Below are positions 26,201-33,898 of a stretch of DNA of 64,000 nucleotides, piece by piece (position 1 is the stretch's first letter; every line of letters starts with the position of its first letter). Position numbers and translations under genes: made by a program. This stretch comes from a virus. Below the pieces are notes generated by a model, which did no database searches, was not told where the DNA came from, and saw nothing but the letters and a program-made list of their open reading frames with translations. The DNA lies in the IMG/VR virus record IMGVR_UViG_3300032307_000731, positions 51,164 to 115,163 of that record. One strand, given 5' to 3'.

Positions 26201-29200
26201 CAAAATATTAGAACAAGTGACCCATATCCGTTTGTTCAATCCGCTTATTTGTTTTTGAATTCATTACCATTGGCATCATTAAGAGAACGATATAAAACAT
26301 TGTCAAATGACATTACAACTGACTTAGATTATATATCGTCATGTTTTAATAAGTTTGGTGCAATTCACAAATTACCATATGCTTGGATTTTAAAATATGG
26401 TTCTGTTTGGCATCGTTATAAAAAATATAAGGAGTCAAATACAGATATTTTAGATAGTGCTTGGAAGAATTTTGATTATAGAACCAATTATAGTCCTATT
26501 TTAAGTTCAATTACTCAAACATATGACTTTAAAATAAATGACACACCAACAAGTATTACATTACAACAAGAGGATTCAAATAGTGTTAAAATGCAAATCG
26601 GGTTTTATCCTAAAGTTGTAAATGACTTTAATGTTTTTTATAAAGGTTTTGAGTTATACGATGAATATACTAATAGTGAAATTCAAAGTAGTGTTAATAA
26701 TGGGATGAAAATTTATAATTTTGAAAACTCAAATATTACTGCGAATCGAAGTAATAGAACGTTAAATTTATTTACATATTCTGTATTGTTAGAAAATAAA
26801 GATTTTGGTACTGAAGTAGATTGTGACCCTACTAATAATACTAAAGGTGTTGAATATTTTGTTGTACCTTCTTTTGGTACTTTTTATAACCAAACTCAAA
26901 TTGCTTGTGTTGAAAATTTAACAACAACTAATAATGCTGTAGTTGATTTTACCTTTAATCCAAACATATATAATGGTTCAGTTAGAACTTTATGGTCTGC
27001 ACCAAATTATGGTTATTTTGATAATAGTCAGATTAAATACCCTCAGCCCGACTCATATTTAAATTTTATTAATAATGGAGAGGAACAATCCCCTATGTCG
27101 TTATTAAATGAGGATAAGTATAGTAAAATTGAAGAAATGTTCTCAGTATTTGAGAAGAAAATTTTAGACTCATTCGAACAAGAGTTTTTAAATTTCTGTA
27201 AGCCAATTACTGACATTTCAACAATAAAAGAAACAACTTCTTTTTATACTTCAACAGTTGATGATAATAATAATTTTAAAAATTTCCAATCAGTATTTAG
27301 AGGATTGATGTCCGTTCCTGCAAAACCGGCGGGTGTAAATGAAGACGAATATTTTAATAATACAATTACTAATCAATACAATACATTCCAAGGTGGTATT
27401 AAAGATTTTATGAATTATGATGTTTTATTTAGATATGGTAATCCATCTGATTATAGAAGAAGACTTTTTAACTCTTATTTATCTCATAATAACACTCAAA
27501 AAGTTGTTGACCCTGTTAAATTTAGACCTTACGTTCAAAATACTCTTCCAACAAATGGAGGAACGTTAACGGTTTCTCAATCAAAAGGATTAAATCCTAA
27601 CGCGTGGCTAGCACTTGAAACTGAAGTTGGATTTTCAACAATAAGAAATGTTGAGTATAGTAGTACCGGTTCATATATAACGGATTTCTTTGTAAATAAT
27701 AATATTGAATTTACAACAGATAATGTTGTTTTATTGGCACCAATAATTAAGATGTACGCGACTCAAAAATTGAAAAACCCAACAATTACGGTTGGTCAAT
27801 TCCAAAATCAGATTAATCAGTACTTAAACAATGAAAGTGTATTACAAGACAATTTCTTAAATTTAGTTTTAGATGGTGTTCGTAGACAACTACCTAATCA
27901 ACAACAATTACCGGAAAGAGCTATTAGAAGTGCGATTGATGGAGAACAAAGTAAAGTTGAGAATTACGAAGTGTTCAAATCTCTTAATGATAAATGGATT
28001 GCAGGTGGTGACTATAAAACAAAAACATTATTTGAGGATATGTTATTTTTAGATAGGGCATCAAGAAATATTGGTGATACTATCATATTAAATATCTTTG
28101 ATATACAAGGAATGTTTGGGGTTGGTGGTAAAGATGGTGATTATTCTTTAAACCAAGCAATGAGTGTTTACACCTTTATTAGTGGACTATTGATTAACAA
28201 TAATTTCACAGTAATGAATTTGCCGGCATATATTAATTTTTATAATGTTCAAGATGTTGATGGAACGGTTATTCCAAATAAATCAGAAGGTTCGTTAGGG
28301 TTTGCTAATAGTATGTGGGGAACATTCTTGGATGTTGACTATAGAAAATCAAGTCCAAAAATGGTTTGTTTTTATGTGGGTAAACCATCTCAGTATTTGG
28401 ATTTACCAAAAGGTAATTTTAGATTTAGGGATGATGGTTTTGAAATGAGAAGAGCGTCTGAAAATCCATTAATTGAAAATCAACAGGGTAAAAAAGATTG
28501 GGCTTTATCTAACAAATGTGTTGGTTTTAATGTTGATATTGGAACTCGTAATCAAAGTATATTTTATTCATTTAGTGTTTCCCAAGATAATGGGACTGCC
28601 ACATCAGAATCGATAAATGCTCAAATTAATATGGTTGACCAAGCATCAGGAAAAAATGTTACAACCCAAAACGCAAGTTTATATAATCTATACAAACAGA
28701 GAAGTTATAAATGTTCTGTTGTTTGTTTAGGAAATGCGTTATTACAACCAACCATGTATTTTAATTTAAGACACGTCCCAATGTTTAATGGACCATATAT
28801 GATACAACAAGTTGAACATAGTATTCAACCGGGTCAATTCCAAACATCATTTCAAGGTATTAGACAAGGAGTGTATGATTTACCAGCAATAGATAATTTC
28901 ATTCAAAGTATTAATCAAAACTTATTAACTAAATTAGAATCGATTCTTAAGATTAAGAAAGACGTTATTAATGTGTTATCAGCATCAACAGATTCTAGTA
29001 AGAGTAATAATATTCAACAAAGTTCTAATACGACTAAAGCGGCTTCAAATACTTGTAGTAGTAAGGTTCTTCCGGTATATCTTAATGCCGGATATAATGT
29101 GGTTGATGCAACGAAAACTAGTCCTACTGAGGCAGAATTTGCAGCGGCACTTAAGAGATTGATACCAAATCTACCGGTACTTCAAACTATTATTTATTGT

Positions 29201-30895
29201 ATCTCTTATGCTCGTTCATTTGAAAAAATCAGTAATAGTAAAGCGGGTAAATTTAATGGGTGGAATAATAATTTGGCGTCAGTTTCATTAGATATTGACT
29301 ATGGGGCTACATCAACATCATTCTTAAAAACATATTCTTGTGTTAACGTTCAAACCAATCCATCGACTAATAGTTCATTACCGATGGCAAGTTTTTCAAC
29401 AATTGATACATATATTAATTTTATGAGAGATAGGTTAATTAATAATATAGATAGAGTTTTAGATGATGGTTTGGTAAAATACTATGTTTGTTATTACCCT
29501 AAAAAGAATGTTGCACCAACTTATTACGATACACATATTAATGAGTATAAAACTTTAAAAACTACAATGGAAAAGGCGTTAAATTCCGCTCTTAGTGTTA
29601 AGGTTGCGACTAAAGAAATTGTATCTGATTTATTAAACCAAATAAATGAAACCGATAATAATGGTAGTAGTCCGGGTGTTACACCGACACCTTCACCGAT
29701 TCCACCATTACCTGGCCAATCTTGTCCACCACCGGTTATATCATCGTTCTCACCATTATCAGGTAATACAGGAACGATAGTACAACTTAATGGTAGAAAC
29801 TTTAATGGTGTTAAATCGGTTAAAGTTAACGGAGTTGAGGTTGGAATGACAGGTATAACGGTGTTTAACGATTCAACGATGAGAATTATTACGCCTAAAT
29901 TCTTACCTGATAATGTGGTTAAGAAAGGGTTTATTGTTGTCACTACTGATTTCGGTACATTTACAACAATTGACCAATTTACCTATGACCCTGCATTACC
30001 AGCATCTGCAGCGGCATCACCGGGGGGTTATCAAAATCCTCAAAATCAAACTGCAAATACCCCTCAAACTGAGACTGTAAATACTAATCCTCAGACTGTG
30101 GGTAATATTACTATGATTGGTACCGCGGTTCAGTTAAACGCTAGTAAAACTCAATCATTAAATGTTAAGATAAATCCACAGGAAACTGGGTGGGTATTAT
30201 CACCTAATCCTGATATGAAATATGTAGTGTATGAATTAGAGGAAGTTAACGGTCAAGTAACTCGAAAATATATTTCACAAAGTGTGATAGGTGTTGGAGG
30301 ACAAGTAACAAATAATCAATTCAATGTTACCTTAAGTGATGTTGAATCTTATTTTATAACTAATATCCCTAAAATTGAAGGTAAAACACAGATTGATATT
30401 GTGTTTATTCTTAAAGCATATAAAGGACAAGAACAACCTGTGGTACAACAATTCCCGTTCAGAGTTTGGTATACATTACCAAATCAATCTCAGGTTCCTG
30501 TTGATAATATCCCAACTAGTCAAACATTACCAACATTCCCACCTCAAAAAATTGCTTTAATTAAAATAGGTGAGTCTACTGAGTTACAAGGAAGTGGTTG
30601 GAGTTATTATAATATTAAAAAACCAGATGGAGGATATATTACATATCAATTAACAACTGAAGAACCATTTGAAGAACGAAAAGCTATTAATAATAGAGTT
30701 TTAGATGCGGCGACTTATGATATTGTAAATTTTGGGGGTAGTGGAAGTGTTGCAACTCAATACACTAATTTAATCAATATTAATAAATTAGGAAGTTTTA
30801 GATTACAAGTACAATATAAACCATATGGTAATACATCTCCAATTGGTGGAGAAATTTTAACTCAAACCATATTAAGTGATGTTTTCACTTTATAA
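23201..30895 (+). CDS. Giant baseplate hub-like protein with TIG domain, 2564 aa
   Basis: The N-terminal region (about 140-260: ITQINVTTNSSFVPSVTMEL, AAFFNLPYPPFYLTLKGYYG, ARFNSFSGNYQVSLKFKGYKF) looks like a hub-type tail-tube fold. A later segment (about 1840-1900: GNALLQPTMYFNLRHVPMFN then YMIQQVEHSIQPGQFQTSF) matches the end of gp27/gpD-like hub domains. About 1960-2130 is a mixed domain (FNGWNNNLASVSLDIDYG ... FSTIDTYINFMRDRL) that might be a wall-degrading glucosaminidase-like module, but no catalytic Glu was identified. Residues about 2173-2263 (PPVISSFSPLSGNTGTIVQL) form a TIG/IPT beta-sandwich, followed by further beta-rich sequence. It is much larger than T4 gp27 or gp5. It probably forms the centre of the baseplate. 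Confidence 0.65.
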   Translation: MAGNLQADNSGDILVEFDYNNIIVVDPNKTIDSQGKIQERLVDHESLVMYANLEAEVLPRTKLAVGGSPEDRIRTISVAKMNFLKPTKDSFLGVGYYDELTGENSTKFKGANQMMEKAVDPKNGDTPYIISSPANLKDVFDNGLLGITQINVTTNSSFVPSVTMELEDVQGKALFQLGNNSPYAAFFNLPYPPFYLTLKGYYGQAIRYQLNLETFNARFNSFSGNYQVSLKFKGYKFNVLNEISMGHLLAVPHMYGQRFDISTTPGGTQESNKQAESQSNVEGRASQNNALSQDEVVTQIVSEKGYQKIIEVYSEYKSKGLIPANLPELTLFQLMTKLQTFENNIMASFPRAKVAPLTNIRSYKEVLKQYFDAVRGSNLSWFNKYLNPKPIVTNGNEKIYVFKELSREDKDYAITLLESYIKKFNNALSENATLGKNGESPIVNPIALKTIEIDPPTDESINWKETVRLQTGKVLPTIEDEQKVKELIYLTKIPAAAKTETNGKTSVDIVNTKFFIFEGNGRFDNQISLIEAQANKKLSEYEASISAELLRKIEDTDTGLGFKPTVRNMIAVVMASAEAFIRLMDDVHTNAWNVKYDPVRKQAILDNPSSAPSSETIQKVAITTEAQQSNQGLSNSEIPVYPWPLFFVETPEDTKGRFQLKYIADPSVVDLTQGYLYDKWPEVEFVEEYMIGLTQKFSQPSAPPPLDNQRDTNRININAIEFPSEGLPYVNKEEVKFFYEIWERQFLTSHYSNLIRANQNQIDSLIKLNSEAEVNNIVKGIGVSSPYLSLKLKNYDLNASNYQEFLKTISNSGTGRAYQDYIRDFFVTPYIRNLTENSYSILSVNDIGKLPQSSTKSDALQSLLLNASNEPLVIDTLPYTDPTWCLNNLSSSNKSVGNEVFNTKQTLKVFEPRKVIANFTDVYDFTTNRPVTNFSFYQNQNPTVFAILGLNGFYESRTPKTFVATEGYCDYTTPTNALPFRTTTSILNTPYFVNSIQNGVQNIRTSDPYPFVQSAYLFLNSLPLASLRERYKTLSNDITTDLDYISSCFNKFGAIHKLPYAWILKYGSVWHRYKKYKESNTDILDSAWKNFDYRTNYSPILSSITQTYDFKINDTPTSITLQQEDSNSVKMQIGFYPKVVNDFNVFYKGFELYDEYTNSEIQSSVNNGMKIYNFENSNITANRSNRTLNLFTYSVLLENKDFGTEVDCDPTNNTKGVEYFVVPSFGTFYNQTQIACVENLTTTNNAVVDFTFNPNIYNGSVRTLWSAPNYGYFDNSQIKYPQPDSYLNFINNGEEQSPMSLLNEDKYSKIEEMFSVFEKKILDSFEQEFLNFCKPITDISTIKETTSFYTSTVDDNNNFKNFQSVFRGLMSVPAKPAGVNEDEYFNNTITNQYNTFQGGIKDFMNYDVLFRYGNPSDYRRRLFNSYLSHNNTQKVVDPVKFRPYVQNTLPTNGGTLTVSQSKGLNPNAWLALETEVGFSTIRNVEYSSTGSYITDFFVNNNIEFTTDNVVLLAPIIKMYATQKLKNPTITVGQFQNQINQYLNNESVLQDNFLNLVLDGVRRQLPNQQQLPERAIRSAIDGEQSKVENYEVFKSLNDKWIAGGDYKTKTLFEDMLFLDRASRNIGDTIILNIFDIQGMFGVGGKDGDYSLNQAMSVYTFISGLLINNNFTVMNLPAYINFYNVQDVDGTVIPNKSEGSLGFANSMWGTFLDVDYRKSSPKMVCFYVGKPSQYLDLPKGNFRFRDDGFEMRRASENPLIENQQGKKDWALSNKCVGFNVDIGTRNQSIFYSFSVSQDNGTATSESINAQINMVDQASGKNVTTQNASLYNLYKQRSYKCSVVCLGNALLQPTMYFNLRHVPMFNGPYMIQQVEHSIQPGQFQTSFQGIRQGVYDLPAIDNFIQSINQNLLTKLESILKIKKDVINVLSASTDSSKSNNIQQSSNTTKAASNTCSSKVLPVYLNAGYNVVDATKTSPTEAEFAAALKRLIPNLPVLQTIIYCISYARSFEKISNSKAGKFNGWNNNLASVSLDIDYGATSTSFLKTYSCVNVQTNPSTNSSLPMASFSTIDTYINFMRDRLINNIDRVLDDGLVKYYVCYYPKKNVAPTYYDTHINEYKTLKTTMEKALNSALSVKVATKEIVSDLLNQINETDNNGSSPGVTPTPSPIPPLPGQSCPPPVISSFSPLSGNTGTIVQLNGRNFNGVKSVKVNGVEVGMTGITVFNDSTMRIITPKFLPDNVVKKGFIVVTTDFGTFTTIDQFTYDPALPASAAASPGGYQNPQNQTANTPQTETVNTNPQTVGNITMIGTAVQLNASKTQSLNVKINPQETGWVLSPNPDMKYVVYELEEVNGQVTRKYISQSVIGVGGQVTNNQFNVTLSDVESYFITNIPKIEGKTQIDIVFILKAYKGQEQPVVQQFPFRVWYTLPNQSQVPVDNIPTSQTLPTFPPQKIALIKIGESTELQGSGWSYYNIKKPDGGYITYQLTTEEPFEERKAINNRVLDAATYDIVNFGGSGSVATQYTNLININKLGSFRLQVQYKPYGNTSPIGGEILTQTILSDVFTL

Positions 30896-30905
30896 CATAA
30901 CGATA

Positions 30906-30920
30906 TATTTATAATAAAAA
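30906..30920 (+). promoter_or_regulatory. Putative phage promoter motif
   Basis: TATTTATAATAAAAA begins 22 nt before the ATG at 30928, just after the stop of the giant hub-like gene. Confidence 0.55.
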
Positions 30921-30927
30921 CAATTTT

Positions 30928-31152
30928 ATGAACATAAAATCAGCATTAGATAATTATCTTGGGAAATCTACAAGAATTTCTCAAACAGATAATGGAGACG
31001 GAACACAACAGGTTTGTGATTTAGATACCGGAGATTGTTATACAATCAGAGAAAGAGATGGTCTTATTGAACGAGCAGGACACCAAACAACTATTAATAG
31101 AAAAGTTAGAGTTGAAACAGCTGGTGGAATTAAACAATTATTAAACGGATAA
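30928..31152 (+). CDS. Hypothetical small protein, 74 aa
   Basis: I do not recognise this protein. It has a short helix (SALDNYLG), an acidic beta-type stretch with two Cys in CDLDTGDCYTI, and a basic C-terminus (NRKVRVETAGGIKQLL). It has its own promoter-like motif and is followed six bases later by the acidic coiled-coil gene, so the two are probably co-expressed late in infection. The start is supported by the closely preceding A-rich leader. A minor virion role is likely from its position but not shown. Confidence 0.7.
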   Translation: MNIKSALDNYLGKSTRISQTDNGDGTQQVCDLDTGDCYTIRERDGLIERAGHQTTINRKVRVETAGGIKQLLNG

Positions 31153-31157
31153 TCGAA

Positions 31158-31847
31158 ATGGGTTTAGACAAAAAATTAATACAAGAGATTACAAGATACC
31201 ATAGTATTAATAACTATATTATGGAACAGGAGGCTACCGATGATTTAGCCGCGTTAACAACACCGGCACCTGAAGGGGAGACGCCAGCGGCACCTGCACC
31301 GGCACCATCTGAAGCAATACCACCTGCGGCACCGGGAGATGCGGCCACTACACCACAACCAATTGATGTTGAGACAGACCCTGATGTTGAGAAAATTGAC
31401 GATGAAGGAGAATCTGAAGAAACAACTGATGAAAGTGAAGATAGTGAAGAACTTGAAATTACTGATTTAGTTAATTCTCAAAAAAATATTGAAACAAAAC
31501 AAGATGAATATTTTGAAAACCTATTCAATCAATTATCCAACTTAGAATCTAAATTAGGTGAGATGGATAATGTAATGAACAAATTAAATTCACTTGAAAA
31601 TAAGATTGAAAAATATCGAGAAAAAACTCCTGAAGAAAAACTTGAATTAAGAAGTTATGATTCATATCCATTTAATCAAAAATTATCTCAATTTTTTGAT
31701 GACAAACAAGAAGAGATGGAAAAAACCGGAAAAAATGATTATGTTTTAACCTCAGACGAAGTTGAAGATATAAATGTGAATGATATAAAAAATTCATTCC
31801 AACCTGGTTCTCAAGAAGATGAATATAAAACATCATTCAAACGATAA
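31158..31847 (+). CDS. Acidic, Pro/Ala-rich coiled-coil protein, 229 aa
   Basis: The protein has three parts. The leader MGLDKKLIQEITRYHS contains I8-Q9-E10. Residues about 28-85 are a disordered Pro/Ala/Glu/Thr-rich stretch (APAPAPSEAIPPAAPGDAAT then long acidic runs). Residues about 95-160 are a coiled coil with heptad-like LFNQLSNLESKLGEMDNVMN. The last 70 residues are polar with Asp/Glu. No enzyme motif is seen. It resembles scaffold or internal head-core proteins in composition, and the [IL]-x-E leader would fit cutting by a prohead protease; this is inference. It ends before a strong terminator. Confidence 0.75.
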   Translation: MGLDKKLIQEITRYHSINNYIMEQEATDDLAALTTPAPEGETPAAPAPAPSEAIPPAAPGDAATTPQPIDVETDPDVEKIDDEGESEETTDESEDSEELEITDLVNSQKNIETKQDEYFENLFNQLSNLESKLGEMDNVMNKLNSLENKIEKYREKTPEEKLELRSYDSYPFNQKLSQFFDDKQEEMEKTGKNDYVLTSDEVEDINVNDIKNSFQPGSQEDEYKTSFKR

Positions 31848-31857
31848 TTAAAAAATC

Positions 31858-31886
31858 AAAGGTGTCTTAACGGACACCTTTTTTAT
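31858..31886 (+). terminator. Intrinsic terminator
   Basis: Nine-bp stem AAAGGTGTC / GACACCTTT (31858-31866 with 31873-31881, loop ttaacg) followed by TTTTA. It separates the virion genes from the replication block. Confidence 0.85.
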
Positions 31887-31911
31887 TTGACTTCATACAA
31901 TTTATCAATTA

Positions 31912-31927
31912 TATTTTTATAACAATA
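31912..31927 (+). promoter_or_regulatory. Variant promoter-like motif before gp32
   Basis: TATTTTTATAACAATA begins 39 nt before the gp32 ATG. It has two extra T within the core, so it may be a different promoter class. Confidence 0.4.
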
Positions 31928-31950
31928 CTTAACAATTTAAATTTAAACAC

Positions 31951-32802
31951 ATGAGTTCATTAGACGCCGTATTGGCACAGTACGAAAATTCAAAACAATC
32001 AGGGGGCGGGGCCCAAGGGAAAATGTCGCAAGACGAAAGAATGAAAAAATATTTTGCACTTATCTTAGGGGATAAGGAGCAATCTGGACAAAGAAGAGTT
32101 AGAATCTTACCTACGAGTGATGGTTCTTCACCATTTAAAGAGGCTTGGTATCATGAGATTCAAGTTGGAGGACAATGGCAAAAATTCTACGACCCGGGAA
32201 AAAACGATAACGAACGTTCACCTTTAAACGAGGTTTACGAAGAGTTAATCTCAACCGGAAAAGAATCAGACAAACAATTAGCGGCTCAGTATCGTTCTCG
32301 TAAATTCTATATCGTAAAAGTTATCGATAGAGATAGAGAAGAAGACGGACCAAAATTTTGGAGATTCAAACACAACTACAAAAATGATGGTATCTTAGAT
32401 AAAATCATTCCAATTTGGAGAAATAAAGGTGATATCACGGACCCACAAAATGGTAGAGATTTAATCATCGAGTTGACTAAAGCGAAAACTCCAAAAGGAA
32501 AAGAATATACAACCGTATCTACAATTATGTATGAAGACCAAGGTCCTGTACATACTGACCAAGCACAAGCGGATGCTTGGATTACTGACGAATTAACTTG
32601 GTTAGATGTTTATTCTAAAAAACCTGTTGAATATCTTGAAGCTATTGCTCGTGGAGAAACTCCAAGATGGGATTCAGAAAAAGGTGGATATCTTTACGAA
32701 AGTGATTCAGTTGGTACAGAATCATTCGGGGGTGGAAAGTCAAATGACATTCCTTTAGACCCACAAATGAATGATATTCCTGACGAAGATTTACCTTTCT
32801 AA
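31951..32802 (+). CDS. 32: Single-stranded DNA-binding protein (gp32), 283 aa
   Basis: The N-terminal 25 residues are flexible with GGGAQGK, followed by KYFALILGDKEQSG and RRVRILPTSDG. The OB-fold region includes YHEIQVGGQWQKFYDP and KFWRFKHNYKND. Length is close to T4 gp32 (301 aa). There is no Cys anywhere, so the zinc site of T4 gp32 is missing. The acidic C-terminus ends in DIPDEDLPF, very like the bacterial SSB tip (DDDIPF) that recruits repair and replication partners. It coats ssDNA at forks and recombination intermediates with UvsX, encoded next. It is the first gene of the replication block. Confidence 0.88.
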   Translation: MSSLDAVLAQYENSKQSGGGAQGKMSQDERMKKYFALILGDKEQSGQRRVRILPTSDGSSPFKEAWYHEIQVGGQWQKFYDPGKNDNERSPLNEVYEELISTGKESDKQLAAQYRSRKFYIVKVIDRDREEDGPKFWRFKHNYKNDGILDKIIPIWRNKGDITDPQNGRDLIIELTKAKTPKGKEYTTVSTIMYEDQGPVHTDQAQADAWITDELTWLDVYSKKPVEYLEAIARGETPRWDSEKGGYLYESDSVGTESFGGGKSNDIPLDPQMNDIPDEDLPF

Positions 32803-32814
32803 AATAAAATAATC

Positions 32815-32853
32815 AAACTTGGACATTTAGTTAGACACTTTGTCCAAGTTTTT
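32815..32853 (+). terminator. Intrinsic terminator after gp32
   Basis: Eleven-bp stem AAACTTGGACA / TGTCCAAGTTT (32815-32825 with 32841-32851), followed by TT. A promoter-like TTTATAATAATA follows at once, so gp32 may be expressed separately from uvsX. Confidence 0.8.
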
Positions 32854-32866
32854 ATAATAATATTAT

Positions 32867-33868
32867 ATGGCAATTAAAAAAAATGATTTTAAGTCGATTA
32901 AAGATAAATTCTCAGTATCGGCAAAATACAAACCACAAAGATTTTTTGACTTAGGCCCGGACTTCTTAGATGCGGTTGGATTACCAGGTCCTGCAATTGG
33001 ACATATTAATATGTTCTTAGGTCACTCGGATACGGGTAAAACAACGGCTCTTGTGAAAACTGCTGTGGATGCACAAAAGAAAGGAATTCTTCCTGTGTTC
33101 ATTATTACTGAACAAAAATGGTCATTTGAACACGCTAAGTTAATGGGGTTTGAATGTGAGGAAGTTGTTGATGAGGAAACAGGTGAATTGGATTGGGATG
33201 GTTTTTACATCTTCAACAATAACTTTGATTACATCGAACAAATTACTGACTATATCAATAACTTACTTGATGAGCAAGAAAAAGGAAACTTAGACTATAG
33301 TTTATGTTTTATGTGGGATTCAGTAGGTTCTGTACCTTGTAAAATGACTTATGAAGGTAAAGGAGGTAAACAACACAACGCATCTACATTAGCGGATAAG
33401 ATTGGTATGGGTATCAACCAAAGAATCTCGGGTTCTCGTAAGTCTGACTCAAAATATGAAAACACTTTAATCATTGTTAATCAACCATGGGTTGAATTAC
33501 CGGACAATCCGTTTGGACAACCTAAGATTAAAGCTAAAGGTGGTGAGGCGATTTGGTTAAACTCATCATTAGTTTATTTATTTGGAAATCAAAAAGGAGC
33601 AGGGACTACTAAGATTACCGCAACCAAAGACAAAAGAACTATTAAGTTTGCTTCAAGAACAAAAGTGTCGGTTATGAAAAACCACATCAATGGATTGGGT
33701 TATGATGATGGTAAAATTATTGTCACACCTCACGGATTCATTGCGGGTAAAGATTCAACGGAAGAAAAAGCATCGTTGGAAAAATACAAAAAAGAATATG
33801 CAGACTATTGGAAAGATATCATCGGAACTGAAGGTGATTTTGACCTAAAAGAAGAAAAAGAAGCTTAG
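32867..33868 (+). CDS. uvsX: UvsX-type RecA recombinase, 333 aa
   Basis: The RecA-fold core has Walker A GHSDTGKT (52-59) and a Walker B-like LCFMWDSVGSVPC about residue 145-157. LIIVNQPW and GGEAIWLNSSLVYLFG resemble the L1/L2 DNA-binding region. The N-terminal 45 residues (DDFKSIKDKF-type helix, then PQRFFDLGPDFLDAVGLPGP) are typical of T4-like UvsX. UvsX polymerises on gp32-coated ssDNA and drives strand exchange, which T4-like phages use to start recombination-dependent replication. The position between gp32 and the RNase H-type gene fits. Length is a little shorter than T4 UvsX (391 aa). It lacks any intein or insertion. Confidence 0.92.
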   Translation: MAIKKNDFKSIKDKFSVSAKYKPQRFFDLGPDFLDAVGLPGPAIGHINMFLGHSDTGKTTALVKTAVDAQKKGILPVFIITEQKWSFEHAKLMGFECEEVVDEETGELDWDGFYIFNNNFDYIEQITDYINNLLDEQEKGNLDYSLCFMWDSVGSVPCKMTYEGKGGKQHNASTLADKIGMGINQRISGSRKSDSKYENTLIIVNQPWVELPDNPFGQPKIKAKGGEAIWLNSSLVYLFGNQKGAGTTKITATKDKRTIKFASRTKVSVMKNHINGLGYDDGKIIVTPHGFIAGKDSTEEKASLEKYKKEYADYWKDIIGTEGDFDLKEEKEA

Positions 33869-33882
33869 TTTATTCACCATTA

Positions 33883-33898
33883 AATCACCATTGTGATT
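33883..33898 (+). promoter_or_regulatory. Hairpin containing the GTG start of the rnh gene
   Basis: AATCAC-CATT-GTGATT forms a 6-bp stem whose right arm begins at the GTG start codon. This could limit initiation of the next gene. A direct repeat TCACCATT lies just upstream. Confidence 0.45.

Noticed and set aside
28960-29600. Wall-hydrolase domain in the giant hub-like protein as a firm call
   Set aside because: The glucosaminidase-like pattern is faint and no catalytic Glu could be placed, so it is kept only as a possibility in the gene entry.
29524-29943. Minus-strand ORF of 139 aa inside the giant hub-like gene
   Set aside because: Antisense to a TIG domain region with clear plus-strand protein features; no own start context.
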